Positions 40,084 through 48,230 of a DNA stretch of 64,000 nt are shown piece by piece; the first letter of the stretch is position 1; every line of letters begins with the position of its first letter. The notes below the pieces were generated by a model. The model was not told the DNA's origin. It worked only from the letters and a program-made list of their open reading frames with translations, and did no database searches. Origin of the DNA: Gardnerella vaginalis ATCC 14018 = JCM 11026 (GTDB lineage: Bacteria; Actinomycetota; Actinomycetes; Actinomycetales; Bifidobacteriaceae); contig NZ_AP012332.1 of assembly GCF_001042655.1 (NCBI RefSeq), positions 62,001-126,000 on the forward strand, read 5' to 3'. Both the position numbers and the translations under genes were made by a program.

Positions 40084-41601
40084 ATGACTACTGTGTCGTG
40101 CTCTAAAAATAGTGAATTCTCAACTAATGCTCGTTGCAAGCAATTCGTTCAAGATGTACGTGAATGCATCGAAGCTTTGCGCGCAAAAAATCCACTAACA
40201 CATTGCGTAACGAATAATGTTGTTCAAGAAATAACGGCAAACGTTCTGCTAGCTGCTGGTGCATCGCCAGCAATGGTCGTAGATGCAGAAGAAGCTGAAG
40301 TCTTTGCTCAAATCGCATCTGGTGTATTAGTAAACATTGGAACGTACAGGCCAGTAGACAAAGAATCTATGGATGCTGCGATTCGCGGAGCTGTAAAAGC
40401 GCACACTCCATGGGTTCTTGACCCAGTTGCAGTTGGCGGTTTAGCTCCACGCACGCAATACGCGCGCGAAATTGTTAAAAGTCATCCTGCTGTAATTCGT
40501 GCCAACGCTTCCGAAATCTTAGGCTTAGCTGGAGAAGAAAGCGGCGGTAAAGGCGTAGACGCTGGAGATTCCGTTGATTCGGCAGTTGCAGCAGCTAAGA
40601 AGCTAGTTAAACGCTACGGCTCGGTAGTGGCTATTTCTGGCGAAAAAGACGCTATTTATGGTCATGGATGCTCGGCACGAGTTTCTGGCGGCCACGAAAT
40701 AATGACGAAAGTAGTCGGCACGGGCTGCTCTCTTGGCGCGTTGGTGGCAGCATACGTTGGAGCAAATCGAAATCGACCTTTTGCAGCAACAGTTGCCGCG
40801 CACGTACACGCTGCTGCAGCAGGAACTTGGGCAGCGCAACGCTCAACATTGCCAGGGTCATTTAGAAAATTATGGATGGATGCGCTTATGGATTTGAGCG
40901 CAGACGAGATGCTGAAATTAGCGAATATTGAATTTGAACTCGATCCTGTTGATTGGTCTTTATACTTTATAACAGACCCAAAGATGAGTGATCGAGCCGA
41001 AGAAGATATTGCAGTTGATTGCGTTAAAGGCGGAGCAAGCGTAGTCCAATTGCGCGATAAGTACGCAAATAGCGAAACTTTTAACAATAAAGCTCAAAGC
41101 CTGCGAGACAAAATGCTTGCTAATGGTTGCGGAGACGTGCCGATTTTTGTTGACGATCGTATAGATTGCGCTAAAAGCTTAGGGTTCAACTTGCATGTTG
41201 GTCAAACAGACACGCCTTATATTGAAGCGCGTAAGTCTATTCCTGCAGAGTGGATGGTTGGACTTTCTATAGAAAAGTTAGAACAGTTAGATTACGTTTA
41301 TAACGAATGTGCTAAAGAAAATGTGGCATTGCCTGATGTTATTGGAATAGGCCCAATTTGGCCTACTGCCACTAAGCCAGACGCTGCTCCTGCTTTAGGA
41401 GTTGAAGGAGTAGAAAAGATTGCTAAACGCGCTAAAGAACTCGGCATTAGCACTCTAGGAATCGGCGGAGTTAATGAAAATACCGTGTTTCCTATTAAAA
41501 GCACTTCAATAGATGGTTTATGCGTAGTATCTGCTCTAATGCTTGCGCAAAATCCTTGCGAAGAAGCACACAAATTACGCGATGCCATTACAAAGGAATA
41601 A
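40084..41601 (+). CDS. thiM-thiE: Fused hydroxyethylthiazole kinase (ThiM) - thiamine-phosphate synthase (ThiE)
   Basis: 505 residues from ATG 40084, which directly follows the riboswitch. The N-terminal half (about 20-285) is ThiM: PLTHCVTNNVVQEITANVLLAAGASPAM and VVGTGCSLGALVAA. The C-terminal half (about 295-505) is ThiE: LYFITDPKMS, VVQLRDKYA, DDRIDCAKSLGFNLHVGQTD and IGIGPIWPTATKP. Together they phosphorylate salvaged thiazole and couple it to HMP-PP. Both enzymes are usually separate proteins. The gene is followed 5 bp later by thiD-tenA. No thiC or thiG is seen, pointing to salvage. Confidence 0.93.
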   Translation: MTTVSCSKNSEFSTNARCKQFVQDVRECIEALRAKNPLTHCVTNNVVQEITANVLLAAGASPAMVVDAEEAEVFAQIASGVLVNIGTYRPVDKESMDAAIRGAVKAHTPWVLDPVAVGGLAPRTQYAREIVKSHPAVIRANASEILGLAGEESGGKGVDAGDSVDSAVAAAKKLVKRYGSVVAISGEKDAIYGHGCSARVSGGHEIMTKVVGTGCSLGALVAAYVGANRNRPFAATVAAHVHAAAAGTWAAQRSTLPGSFRKLWMDALMDLSADEMLKLANIEFELDPVDWSLYFITDPKMSDRAEEDIAVDCVKGGASVVQLRDKYANSETFNNKAQSLRDKMLANGCGDVPIFVDDRIDCAKSLGFNLHVGQTDTPYIEARKSIPAEWMVGLSIEKLEQLDYVYNECAKENVALPDVIGIGPIWPTATKPDAAPALGVEGVEKIAKRAKELGISTLGIGGVNENTVFPIKSTSIDGLCVVSALMLAQNPCEEAHKLRDAITKE

Positions 41602-41606
41602 AAATA

Positions 41607-43304
41607 ATGAATAATCAATTTTCGCAAACTCAAGCACCTTTGCAATCAATTTCTAAATTATATGATTCAAGTCTAAGGCCATCTTCCCTACCTTCTTTAG
41701 AAGAGCCAATTATTCCGCGAGTGCTAAGCATTGCTGGAACTGATCCAACAGGCGGAGCTGGAATTCAAGCTGATCTAAAATCAATCACAGCATCTCATGG
41801 ATTTGCAATGTGTGTAACAACTAATTTGGTTGCTCAAAACACTTGCGGTGTGCGCGAAGTTTATACTCCTCCAACCGACTTTTTGCAAGCGCAACTAGAA
41901 GCAGTATTTGATGACGTAACTATTGATGCTGTAAAAATCGGCATGCTTGGAGACAAATCATATATTAGCCTAGTTCAAGATTGGCTTAAGAATCATCCTG
42001 TTCCTGTTGTTGTGTTAGACCCAGTGATGGTAGCAACTTCGGGAGATAGGTTGCTTGAAAAGTCTGCAGAAGATGCAATGCGTGAGTTTGCACCTCTTGC
42101 GGATGTGATTACGCCAAACATACCTGAACTCGCAGTATTATGCGATAAACAGCCTGCATCTAATTTTGAAGAAGCTTATGCTCAAGCAAGCGAGTGGTGT
42201 GCAAAAAACAATACTATTGTTATTGTTAAAGGCGGCCACTTAACAAGCGAAGATGCTGGTAATACTGTTGTGTTCCCAGATGGCCACAGAGTGCACGTTC
42301 CTTGCCCTAGGGTTGATACAACAACAACGCATGGCACAGGCTGCTCGCTATCTTCCTCGCTTGCTACGCGCATAGGATTAGCGTTGCGAGAAGGCAAGAA
42401 GCTAAGCGATTACAGTACAGTAGCGGATGCTCTAGCATGGTCGTCAAGATGGCTTAACGAAGCTATTGCTTGCGGTAAAGATTTGCATGTTGGCAAAGGT
42501 CATGGGCCTGTGAACCATGCTGCTCGTAATTATCGTTTGGAATTAGATTCTTCGTCAACTCCTTGGGAACATATGCAAACTAGTGGCTTAGACGGATTAA
42601 CTGCGCAAAGCGTAGTCGTAAAAGCTCATAGCAAGGCTAGAAAGCCAAATGTGGAGCCTTGTGGCCCTTGGACTCAAGCTTTATGGGATGCTAGTGCAGA
42701 TGTCGATAACAACATTATGAAAATGCCATTTATTAAGGCTTTAGGTAATGGAACGCTTGACTCCGACTTGTTTGCTTTCTACATAAGTCAAGATTCTGAA
42801 TACTTGAAGCGTTACTCGCGCGCGCTAGCTGCTGTTGGAGCTAAAACGCCAGATAATGAAGCTAGAGTGCATTGGGCTACGGGCGCAGCTATGTGCATAG
42901 AAGCGGAATCGCAGTTGCACAGAGATTGGCTTGGAAGCAGAAATATAAGCATTGATGCGTCTTGCTCGCCAGTAACGTTAGCTTACGTAAATCACTTACT
43001 TGCTTCTACAATGGCAGAAGATTACGTGATTGGAGCTGCATCCATATTGCCATGCTATTGGCTTTATGAAGAAGTGGGACAAATTTTAGTCAAAAATAAT
43101 ACTCCTGAAAACCCATATCATGATTGGATTTCAATGTATTCTTCTAATGATTTTGAGTCAGGAGTAAGAATGGCAGTTAAATTTGTTGAGAGAGCTTTTG
43201 AAGAAGCTGGCCCACAGGCTCGAATTCTTGCTGCTCAAGCATATATGACTTCATGCATTTACGAGTATGAGTTCTTTAATCAAGCTCATAGAGCATTGAG
43301 GTAG
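41607..43304 (+). CDS. thiD-tenA: Fused HMP/HMP-P kinase (ThiD) - aminopyrimidine aminohydrolase (TenA)
   Basis: 565 residues; AAAGGA precedes ATG 41607. Residues about 35-300 are ThiD: SIAGTDPTGGAGIQADLK, DAVKIGMLGD, VLDPVMVATSGD and THGTGCSLSSS. Residues about 345-565 are TenA/thiaminase II: LWDASADVDNNIMKMPFIKALGNG, FAFYISQDSEYL, AAMCIEAESQLHR, the cysteine in ASILPCYWLYEE and YEYEFFNQAHRAL. TenA recovers the pyrimidine from degraded thiamine and ThiD phosphorylates it, supplying ThiE of the first fusion. ThiD-TenA fusions are known in fungi and some bacteria. Confidence 0.93.
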   Translation: MNNQFSQTQAPLQSISKLYDSSLRPSSLPSLEEPIIPRVLSIAGTDPTGGAGIQADLKSITASHGFAMCVTTNLVAQNTCGVREVYTPPTDFLQAQLEAVFDDVTIDAVKIGMLGDKSYISLVQDWLKNHPVPVVVLDPVMVATSGDRLLEKSAEDAMREFAPLADVITPNIPELAVLCDKQPASNFEEAYAQASEWCAKNNTIVIVKGGHLTSEDAGNTVVFPDGHRVHVPCPRVDTTTTHGTGCSLSSSLATRIGLALREGKKLSDYSTVADALAWSSRWLNEAIACGKDLHVGKGHGPVNHAARNYRLELDSSSTPWEHMQTSGLDGLTAQSVVVKAHSKARKPNVEPCGPWTQALWDASADVDNNIMKMPFIKALGNGTLDSDLFAFYISQDSEYLKRYSRALAAVGAKTPDNEARVHWATGAAMCIEAESQLHRDWLGSRNISIDASCSPVTLAYVNHLLASTMAEDYVIGAASILPCYWLYEEVGQILVKNNTPENPYHDWISMYSSNDFESGVRMAVKFVERAFEEAGPQARILAAQAYMTSCIYEYEFFNQAHRALR

Positions 43305-43323
43305 ATGGTTTGATAGCTTGATA

Positions 43324-43400
43324 GCGCTGATGCATTGACTTCGTCTTTATTAACAAAATCTAGAAGATTTGAAGATGAGTAAAAGCGTCAGCGCATTTTT
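43324..43400 (+). terminator. Long-loop terminator of the thiamine operon
   Basis: GCGCTGATGC (43324-43333) pairs with GCGTCAGCGC (43385-43394) including one G-U, followed by ATTTTTATAAT. The 51-nt loop has its own AAATCT/AGATTT hairpin. TTGATAGC is duplicated (43310-43325) just after the stop. Confidence 0.6.
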
Positions 43401-43459
43401 ATAATACGCATGTCTCTTATTTATTGTTGATTTTCTGAGCAGCGCAGATGCACAAGTGA

Positions 43460-43483
43460 CTTGCTTAAGACCTTGCTTAAGAC
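43460..43483. repeat. Perfect 12-bp tandem duplication
   Basis: CTTGCTTAAGAC occurs twice in a row. It lies in the gene-free stretch between the thiamine operon and hicA; the rest of 43400-43658 is AT-rich and holds nothing else I can name. Confidence 0.9.
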
Positions 43484-43658
43484 TTAAATCGTGAGTAGTA
43501 AAAGTTACCTAAATTCGCTAGTCAATTTTCCTATCTGCATATTTTCCCATTTTCATATCTCCCTATCTTCCTATCTTGCAAAACTCAAAGTACTTTGGAA
43601 AATATCAAATAGAATTGCATTCAATGACGGTTATGCATTTGCGATGATTTTGTATGCA

Positions 43659-43689
43659 ATGCCTATTTACTGAATTGATAAATAGGCAT
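43659..43689. promoter_or_regulatory. 11-bp inverted repeat upstream of hicA (probable HicB operator)
   Basis: ATGCCTATTTA (43659-43669) and TAAATAGGCAT (43679-43689) are a perfect inverted repeat with a 9-bp spacer. A TATACT -10-like hexamer overlaps the right end (43689-43694), so a bound HicB dimer would cover the promoter. Confidence 0.7.
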
Positions 43690-43701
43690 ATACTTATATG
43701 T

Positions 43702-43899
43702 GTGAAGCGAAAAGAGTTGGAGAAAAAACTCAATCAGCTTGCAAGAAGTACTAATAGACAAATAACTTGGTCTGAGGGCGGTAATCATAGCAAAGTTTGC
43801 ATTGGCGAATTGGCTACTACTGTTCCGAGGCATAATGAAATAAATGAGCTTACTGCTAGAAGCATTATTAGATATTTTGAAAGGAACCTGCAGGCATGA
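43702..43899 (+). CDS. hicA: HicA-family mRNA interferase toxin
   Basis: 65 residues from GTG 43702. The double-stranded RNA-binding-like HicA fold is indicated by KRKELEKKLNQLA, the active-site GGNH segment (H29 in WSEGGNHSKVCIG), TTVPRHNEINELTARSIIRYFE. It would cleave mRNA when free of HicB. There is no clear ribosome binding site and the -10-like TATACT is only about 8 bp upstream, so the message may be nearly leaderless. The stop overlaps hicB (ATGA). Confidence 0.88.
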   Translation: MKRKELEKKLNQLARSTNRQITWSEGGNHSKVCIGELATTVPRHNEINELTARSIIRYFERNLQA

Positions 43900-44309
43900 T
43901 AGGAGCAATGAGTGTTACTGAGCATGATAATGCAACAAATTGTTTGCAAAAGGTGACTGCTATAGCTCGCAGATGCGATGACTGGTGGGCTATAGAAGTG
44001 CCAGAAATACCAGGATTATTTACTCAAGTACGTAGGCTTGATAAGGTTGCAGCAATGGTAAAAGATGCTGCTGCAACTTTAAATGTTAAAGTCAATTGCG
44101 TGGAAGTAACTCCGAAACTTAGTGAGCAAGATGAGCTTATGCTTCAGCGCATGTTAGATGCAAAATCTGCAGCTATAAAAACTCAAGAAGAAGCGTCTAT
44201 ACTTATGCGTGAAACAGTTCGTATACTAAGGAATCAGGGATTGACGGTTCGTGATGTTGCAGAGCTTACGGGGGTTACTCCGCAGCGAATAAGCTCGCTT
44301 AAATCTTAG
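43896..44309 (+). CDS. hicB: HicB-family antitoxin with C-terminal helix-turn-helix
   Basis: 137 residues. The N-terminal HicB fold (VTAIARRCDDWWAIEVPEIPGLFTQVRRLDKV) neutralises HicA. The C-terminus (GLTVRDVAELTGVTPQRISSLK, about 115-136) is a helix-turn-helix for autorepression. The start at 43896 overlaps the hicA stop; an ATG at 43908 is also possible. The last 48 bases of the gene and 77 bp of flank have a second, diverged copy at 46963-47089. Confidence 0.88.
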   Translation: MIGAMSVTEHDNATNCLQKVTAIARRCDDWWAIEVPEIPGLFTQVRRLDKVAAMVKDAAATLNVKVNCVEVTPKLSEQDELMLQRMLDAKSAAIKTQEEASILMRETVRILRNQGLTVRDVAELTGVTPQRISSLKS

Positions 44310-44386
44310 TGATTTAATGCAATGCGGTTGGGGCTATGCACAAGCAAGTTGCTCAGTAGTGTATAAACTCTATGCAAAACAAATCA
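44261..44386 (+). repeat. hicB tail repeat, resident copy
   Basis: 3' end of hicB plus downstream flank. It matches 46963-47089 in direct orientation: the first 33 bases are identical, the rest about 80% alike by eye, and both copies end at CTATGCAAAACAAATCA. Confidence 0.85.
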
Positions 44387-44403
44387 ATAGCGGATAAATA
44401 AGT

Positions 44404-44444
44404 AAAGGTCAAGTCGTAGGATGTGTGGCTACAACTTGACCTTT
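44404..44444. terminator. Bidirectional hairpin terminator
   Basis: AAAGGTCAAGT (44404-44414) pairs with ACTTGACCTTT (44434-44444), extended inside by GTAG/CTAC. It separates hicB from the convergent membrane protein gene. Confidence 0.75.
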
Positions 44445-44489
44445 GAAAATTGCGATATGTTTTTAAGTTAAAATCGCAGTCTAATGCTT

Positions 44490-44861
44490 TTATTTATTCT
44501 TGGCAATTCCAAGAGCTTTTGAACTTTCATCCTTGTCAAGGCCTATAAATAAAAGCACGATTATGCCAATAATCAGCGGAACATAACCGTATCCAGATCC
44601 GTGGATTATGCCGAATATTTCCATAAGTCCATTTGCTATTACGGCTAGTGAAGATACTATAAAATATAGTTGAGCGCACCACGGTTTTTTAATGAGAAAC
44701 ATGGTTGCAAGACCAAATAATCCAGCGATAATTTGAGGCACTCCCCATAGATAATCATTACGCATTACAATCAGCGCAATTCCGCTAGCAAGAAATACAC
44801 CATTGGCTATTGTCCAAAATACGGATGGAATTTGTGCTTTTGTATCTTCTAAATTACTCAT
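44490..44861 (-). CDS. Small four-helix membrane protein, function unknown
   Basis: 123 residues with about four hydrophobic helices (FWTIANGVFLASGIALIVM, the stretch around IIAGLFGLATMFLI, LYFIVSSLAVIANGLMEIF, and VPLIIGIIVLLFIGL) and a basic C-terminus. I do not recognise a family. AGAAGGAG lies before ATG 44861. Eighty-five bp upstream is a 29-bp dyad element shared exactly with the response-regulator promoter, so it is a probable target of that system. Confidence 0.7.
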   Translation of the reverse strand: MSNLEDTKAQIPSVFWTIANGVFLASGIALIVMRNDYLWGVPQIIAGLFGLATMFLIKKPWCAQLYFIVSSLAVIANGLMEIFGIIHGSGYGYVPLIIGIIVLLFIGLDKDESSKALGIAKNK

Positions 44862-44945
44862 ATTCTTCTCCTTCTAATACAAGAAAATAATTGTGTATAT
44901 CAAACCTTTACAACTTATAAATTAATGGCGTGCTAAAAGGTAAAC

Positions 44946-44974
44946 AATATCTTGTCTAGGAAAACCTTTACAAA
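44946..44974. promoter_or_regulatory. 29-bp shared dyad element, copy 1
   Basis: Identical to 46909-46937. On the minus strand it holds TTGTAAAGG-TTTT-CCTAGACAA, an imperfect palindrome (7 of 9 positions), followed by GATATT. A further half site CCTTTACAA is at 44905-44913. It lies upstream of the small membrane protein gene. Confidence 0.75.
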
Positions 44975-45022
44975 TAATTACTATCTAAAACTGCTTAAGA
45001 TTCATTAATCTTTTAAACTGAA

Positions 45023-46183
45023 TCAGTAAGCCATACTATCTATACAGTTATGTTCATTTTTGAAAGGAATAACTGCATTACATTCCCAATACTTACCAAA
45101 GGCTCGAAAATAGAGTGAACCGCCTAAATGCTTTATGGTATCGCGATGAAGCAAAAGTCCTTTTTGAGATACTGAGCGAATTGCATCTTTACTTTTCCCG
45201 CCCAAAAATCGAACATTGAACTGTTTTATAACAATTTGTTTTTCGCGTATCGAAATTCTGATGTAATAAACTAAAGAAGCATATTTTCGCATGTTCAAAT
45301 ATAGTTCTTCGATTAATTCAATAACTTCACAGATGATTTCATTGCTAATGTCTTCAGGAATATCGTTACTAGATATGTTGCATATTGATCTTCCTTTTAA
45401 TCCACAAGATGTATTGATTGAGTCGTTCATTTGTAGTGTATCTTCAATGTGCTGAATGAACTCGCTTCGAGCATCTTGCTTAGCAGTATTTCCACGTAGA
45501 ATGTCGATAATATTATGTCCTTCTTCAAAAGCCTGATCTGCCAAATCATTTATTGCCTCAATAGCACTTCGCTGTTTTTTAGAAATAGACTTGTCAAGTA
45601 ATGCTATTTTACTTTGTAGTGCAATATCTGCAATCTTATTAGTTAATCTATCGTGCATTCGCACAGCCAGATGAAGATTATTAATTGTTTGCTTATCTTT
45701 TTCATAAAGAACCATTTTTTGGTGAGAAATGCGCAAAATAATACCAGTGCAAACGCAAAATATATTTATTAAAAGGTAAGCAATAAGATACTTGAAAGAC
45801 AAAGTTGATAGGTATCGGTATGCAACGTAGTGTAATGCATCTATTACTAAGAATAAAGGTAGTGTAAATTGAATCGGATATAAATACGAAATAAAAACAA
45901 ATGATATGATGAGCCCGAAAGTTACTGGTGGAAGATTCAGACTAGGAATAACAAGAATGCTGAGATGTACAAAAATATAGCACATGCTCATAAAATGCGG
46001 GAGCAAGCAAAGAAACAGATTTATAGCAGCAAGAATCATGTAAACTATGACAAGTTGTATTGTGCTATTGTCGCTATTTGAGTAAATATATGCATCCATT
46101 GCGCTCGACAAACATCCCAATAGTAAAAATGTTTTATTGTCAATAAGCTTTTCTCGTAAACGACGCATTAAGAAAATAATCAT
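45023..46183 (-). CDS. Membrane sensor histidine kinase (NarL/LuxR-partner type, degenerate)
   Basis: 386 residues: about five to six membrane helices (residues 15-155), then a HisKA_3-like dimerisation helix with H177 in AVRMHDRLTNK as the likely phospho-acceptor, and an ATPase domain whose N-box is LNMRKYA (N297). The usual DxGxG G1 box is replaced by FLGGKSKDA, and only QKGLLLHRDTIKHLGGSLYF resembles the G2 region, so the catalytic domain is divergent. Its start overlaps the response-regulator stop (ATGA). The signal is unknown; it sits ahead of a MacAB-like exporter, as in peptide-sensing systems. Confidence 0.8.
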   Translation of the reverse strand: MIIFLMRRLREKLIDNKTFLLLGCLSSAMDAYIYSNSDNSTIQLVIVYMILAAINLFLCLLPHFMSMCYIFVHLSILVIPSLNLPPVTFGLIISFVFISYLYPIQFTLPLFLVIDALHYVAYRYLSTLSFKYLIAYLLINIFCVCTGIILRISHQKMVLYEKDKQTINNLHLAVRMHDRLTNKIADIALQSKIALLDKSISKKQRSAIEAINDLADQAFEEGHNIIDILRGNTAKQDARSEFIQHIEDTLQMNDSINTSCGLKGRSICNISSNDIPEDISNEIICEVIELIEELYLNMRKYASLVYYIRISIREKQIVIKQFNVRFLGGKSKDAIRSVSQKGLLLHRDTIKHLGGSLYFRAFGKYWECNAVIPFKNEHNCIDSMAY

Positions 46184-46851
46184 TGTGTATCATTTCCTAA
46201 ATATTCATCATGCAGCCATGTAGTAATAAGTTGTGAACGATTTGTCACATTCAATTTTTTGAACACGCGACGAAGGATAGTTTCCACAGTACAAGTTTCA
46301 ACAAATAAACGTTTGGCGATTTGCGCATTAGTCATGCCTTTACTGCACAACTTTATAATTTCAGTCTCATGATTCGTTAAAGCAAGGCGTCCATTTTTTG
46401 GCTTATTTTGCAAACGCTGAAATGCTGTCGTCGTGTCGTCAAAATGAAGATCTCCTATTATTTGTGGCTTGAACGTGCCATTGGCAATACTGCTAAGCAT
46501 GGCGCAAATAGTTTCTGGGTGGTTCTTTCCAACAATGCCTTGCGCGCCTGCTGTTGATGCTTTTAAAGCATAATCGTTTATAGGGAATGAAGTTATAGCA
46601 ATTATTATTGGGAGTGAGTATCTTCTTCGCAATTCGTATAATATTTTAATTCCCGAAACCCCAGACATATACATGTCAATTAGCAGCACGTCTGGGCATT
46701 GATTTTGACAAAATTGAATTGCTTGATCGGCGTACGCGGATAACCAGCAAATACTGCAGGACGGAACAACCTGTTCAATATATGTTTTTAGGCCGTGTAG
46801 ACAAAAACAATCATCATCAACAATGCCAACAGTAATATGCTTTGCTATCAT
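46180..46851 (-). CDS. LuxR/NarL-family response regulator
   Basis: 223 residues. The receiver has the acidic pair VDDD (11-14), phospho-acceptor D59 in LLIDMYMSG, threonine in AITSF and lysine in IVGKNH. The LuxR helix-turn-helix is LTNHETEIIKLCSKGMTNAQIAKRLF onward (about 157-215). AAGGAG precedes ATG 46851. The dyad element at 46909-46937 and its twin at 44946-44974 are candidate binding sites, giving autoregulation plus control of the membrane protein. Confidence 0.9.
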   Translation of the reverse strand: MIAKHITVGIVDDDCFCLHGLKTYIEQVVPSCSICWLSAYADQAIQFCQNQCPDVLLIDMYMSGVSGIKILYELRRRYSLPIIIAITSFPINDYALKASTAGAQGIVGKNHPETICAMLSSIANGTFKPQIIGDLHFDDTTTAFQRLQNKPKNGRLALTNHETEIIKLCSKGMTNAQIAKRLFVETCTVETILRRVFKKLNVTNRSQLITTWLHDEYLGNDTQ

Positions 46852-46908
46852 ATTGCTCCTTCAGAAAAGCATTATTTAAGTAATAATAGTACTTGAATTT
46901 GTATGATG

Positions 46909-46937
46909 AATATCTTGTCTAGGAAAACCTTTACAAA
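46909..46937. promoter_or_regulatory. 29-bp shared dyad element, copy 2
   Basis: Exact copy of 44946-44974, in the same orientation relative to the gene it precedes (58 bp upstream of the response regulator). TTGTAA and GATATT on the minus strand, 16 bp apart, could be promoter hexamers. Confidence 0.75.
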
Positions 46938-46962
46938 GGTAATCTTATAAAGGTAGGCACTG

Positions 46963-47089
46963 AGAGCTTACGGGGGTTACTCCGCAGCGAATAAGTTCGC
47001 TTAAAGTTTAGTGATTCAATCACAATGTGGTTGAGGTTATAAGCAAATAAATTGTTCAGTAACATATAAACTCTATGCAAAACAAATCA
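46963..47089 (+). pseudogene. Second copy of the hicB 3' tail
   Basis: It reads in frame ELTGVTPQRISSLKV then TAG, against ELTGVTPQRISSLKS in hicB, and continues through about 77 bp of the same downstream flank. Codon differences are mostly silent (AGT for AGC). Nothing of the rest of hicB is here. Confidence 0.85.
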
Positions 47090-47327
47090 TTCTCTGGTAT
47101 TACGCAAGCTCCAAAAATCATAAATAAAATCATCATTTAGTGTGATGCAAACTCTTTACGGCGATTATAGGCTATTAAGCAAAAGCTGAAATCCTCAATA
47201 AAGTGTCAATCATAAAAGCATTAATTGTAGCATTATCAAGCACTTTATTTATTTTGGATCAGTTTGAGAGGCTTGTTTCGACGCATACTATGTGTATACG
47301 AGTTTGGCGAGTAAGGAGATTTGTGTT
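47090..47327. other. Upstream region of the exporter operon
   Basis: Gene-free and AT-rich, with AATAAAG...CTTTATT-type inverted segments near 47205-47250 and ATAC/GTAT symmetry near 47286. No promoter can be fixed. Confidence 0.35.
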
Positions 47328-48230
47328 ATGAGTAAGTTTACGAAAGTACTCTTGCTTTCTGCTATGCCAGTGTGTTTGCTTACTGCATGCTCTGGTAGCG
47401 CAGTTGATAATAGTCAACAGCAAGCACAACATGATTCAGTTCCACTTGTTTCAGTCAAAAAACAGCCTTTAACACAAATTGTGTCGGGTAAAGCAGCAAT
47501 AGAACAATCATCTACCTTTGTTATCACTGCTGTAAGTAGAGGGAATTTTTCTCCATCGGTAAAAGCAGGAAGTGCTGTAAAAGCTGGAAGTATTTTAGGC
47601 TACAATGCTGGTAACAAAGTTATTGCTCCAGTAAACGCTAAAGTTGTGTCAGTGGCTGAATCATCTGCGGACGTGCCTAAATCTTTCCCACTATTCACTC
47701 TTAAATATGAAGGTTTTTCAATAAGCCTTAACGCAAAAGCTTTACTTCGTTCTGCGGATATTGCAGATGTTAAAGGTCGCTTCCAAGTTGAAGATGGTGT
47801 TGGGCCAACCAATTGTTTGCAAATAGTACAAAGCGGTGGAACTTCTACAGATGTTGCAGCCTCGGGTAGTAGCAAGAATGAGAATGCTGATTCAACTCAA
47901 ACAGATGAGTCGAGTGCGCAAAGTGCACCTAGCGTATCGTCAAAAGTTTTAACGTGTTTAATAGATAAAAGCACAGAAGTAGAATCAGGTCAAAATGCGA
48001 CGCTTGTTTTTAATGGCAAGCATAAACAATCAGTTCTAACACTGCCCGTTAGCGCGGTTGCTGGAAGAGTCCAAAAAGGATTAGTCTCATACAAAAAAGG
48101 CGATAATTGGGAGCGTAAAGAAGTTGGTCTTGGAATCAGTGACGGCGCTAATATTGAAATTACGTCTGGTTTGCATGAGGGTGATGTCGTAGCAGGTGTT
48201 TCTCCTAATCTCATTCCAGGAGTGCAATGA
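47328..48230 (+). CDS. Lipoprotein membrane-fusion/adaptor-like protein of a MacAB-type exporter
   Basis: 300 residues from ATG 47328 (AAGGAG nine bases upstream; the frame opens at 47292). The signal peptide ends in the lipobox LLTAC. The middle has lipoyl/barrel-sandwich-like segments (SPSVKAGSAVKAGSILGYNAG, VIAPVNAKVVSVAES) and the C-terminus a beta-barrel region ending in GLHEGDVVAGVSPNLIPG, as in MacA/HlyD-type adaptors. In a single-membrane cell it would sit outside next to the permease. The stop overlaps the ATPase start (ATGA). Confidence 0.75.
   Translation: MSKFTKVLLLSAMPVCLLTACSGSAVDNSQQQAQHDSVPLVSVKKQPLTQIVSGKAAIEQSSTFVITAVSRGNFSPSVKAGSAVKAGSILGYNAGNKVIAPVNAKVVSVAESSADVPKSFPLFTLKYEGFSISLNAKALLRSADIADVKGRFQVEDGVGPTNCLQIVQSGGTSTDVAASGSSKNENADSTQTDESSAQSAPSVSSKVLTCLIDKSTEVESGQNATLVFNGKHKQSVLTLPVSAVAGRVQKGLVSYKKGDNWERKEVGLGISDGANIEITSGLHEGDVVAGVSPNLIPGVQ

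Noticed and set aside
43491..43673. 60-codon frame before hicA
   Set aside because: No ribosome binding site, AT-rich gap, and it overlaps the hicA operator; no family resemblance.
44261..47089. Gene-tail duplications as attL/attR of an integrative element
   Set aside because: No integrase, recombinase or phage gene lies in either module, so att sites cannot be claimed; reported as direct repeats with the mechanism left open.
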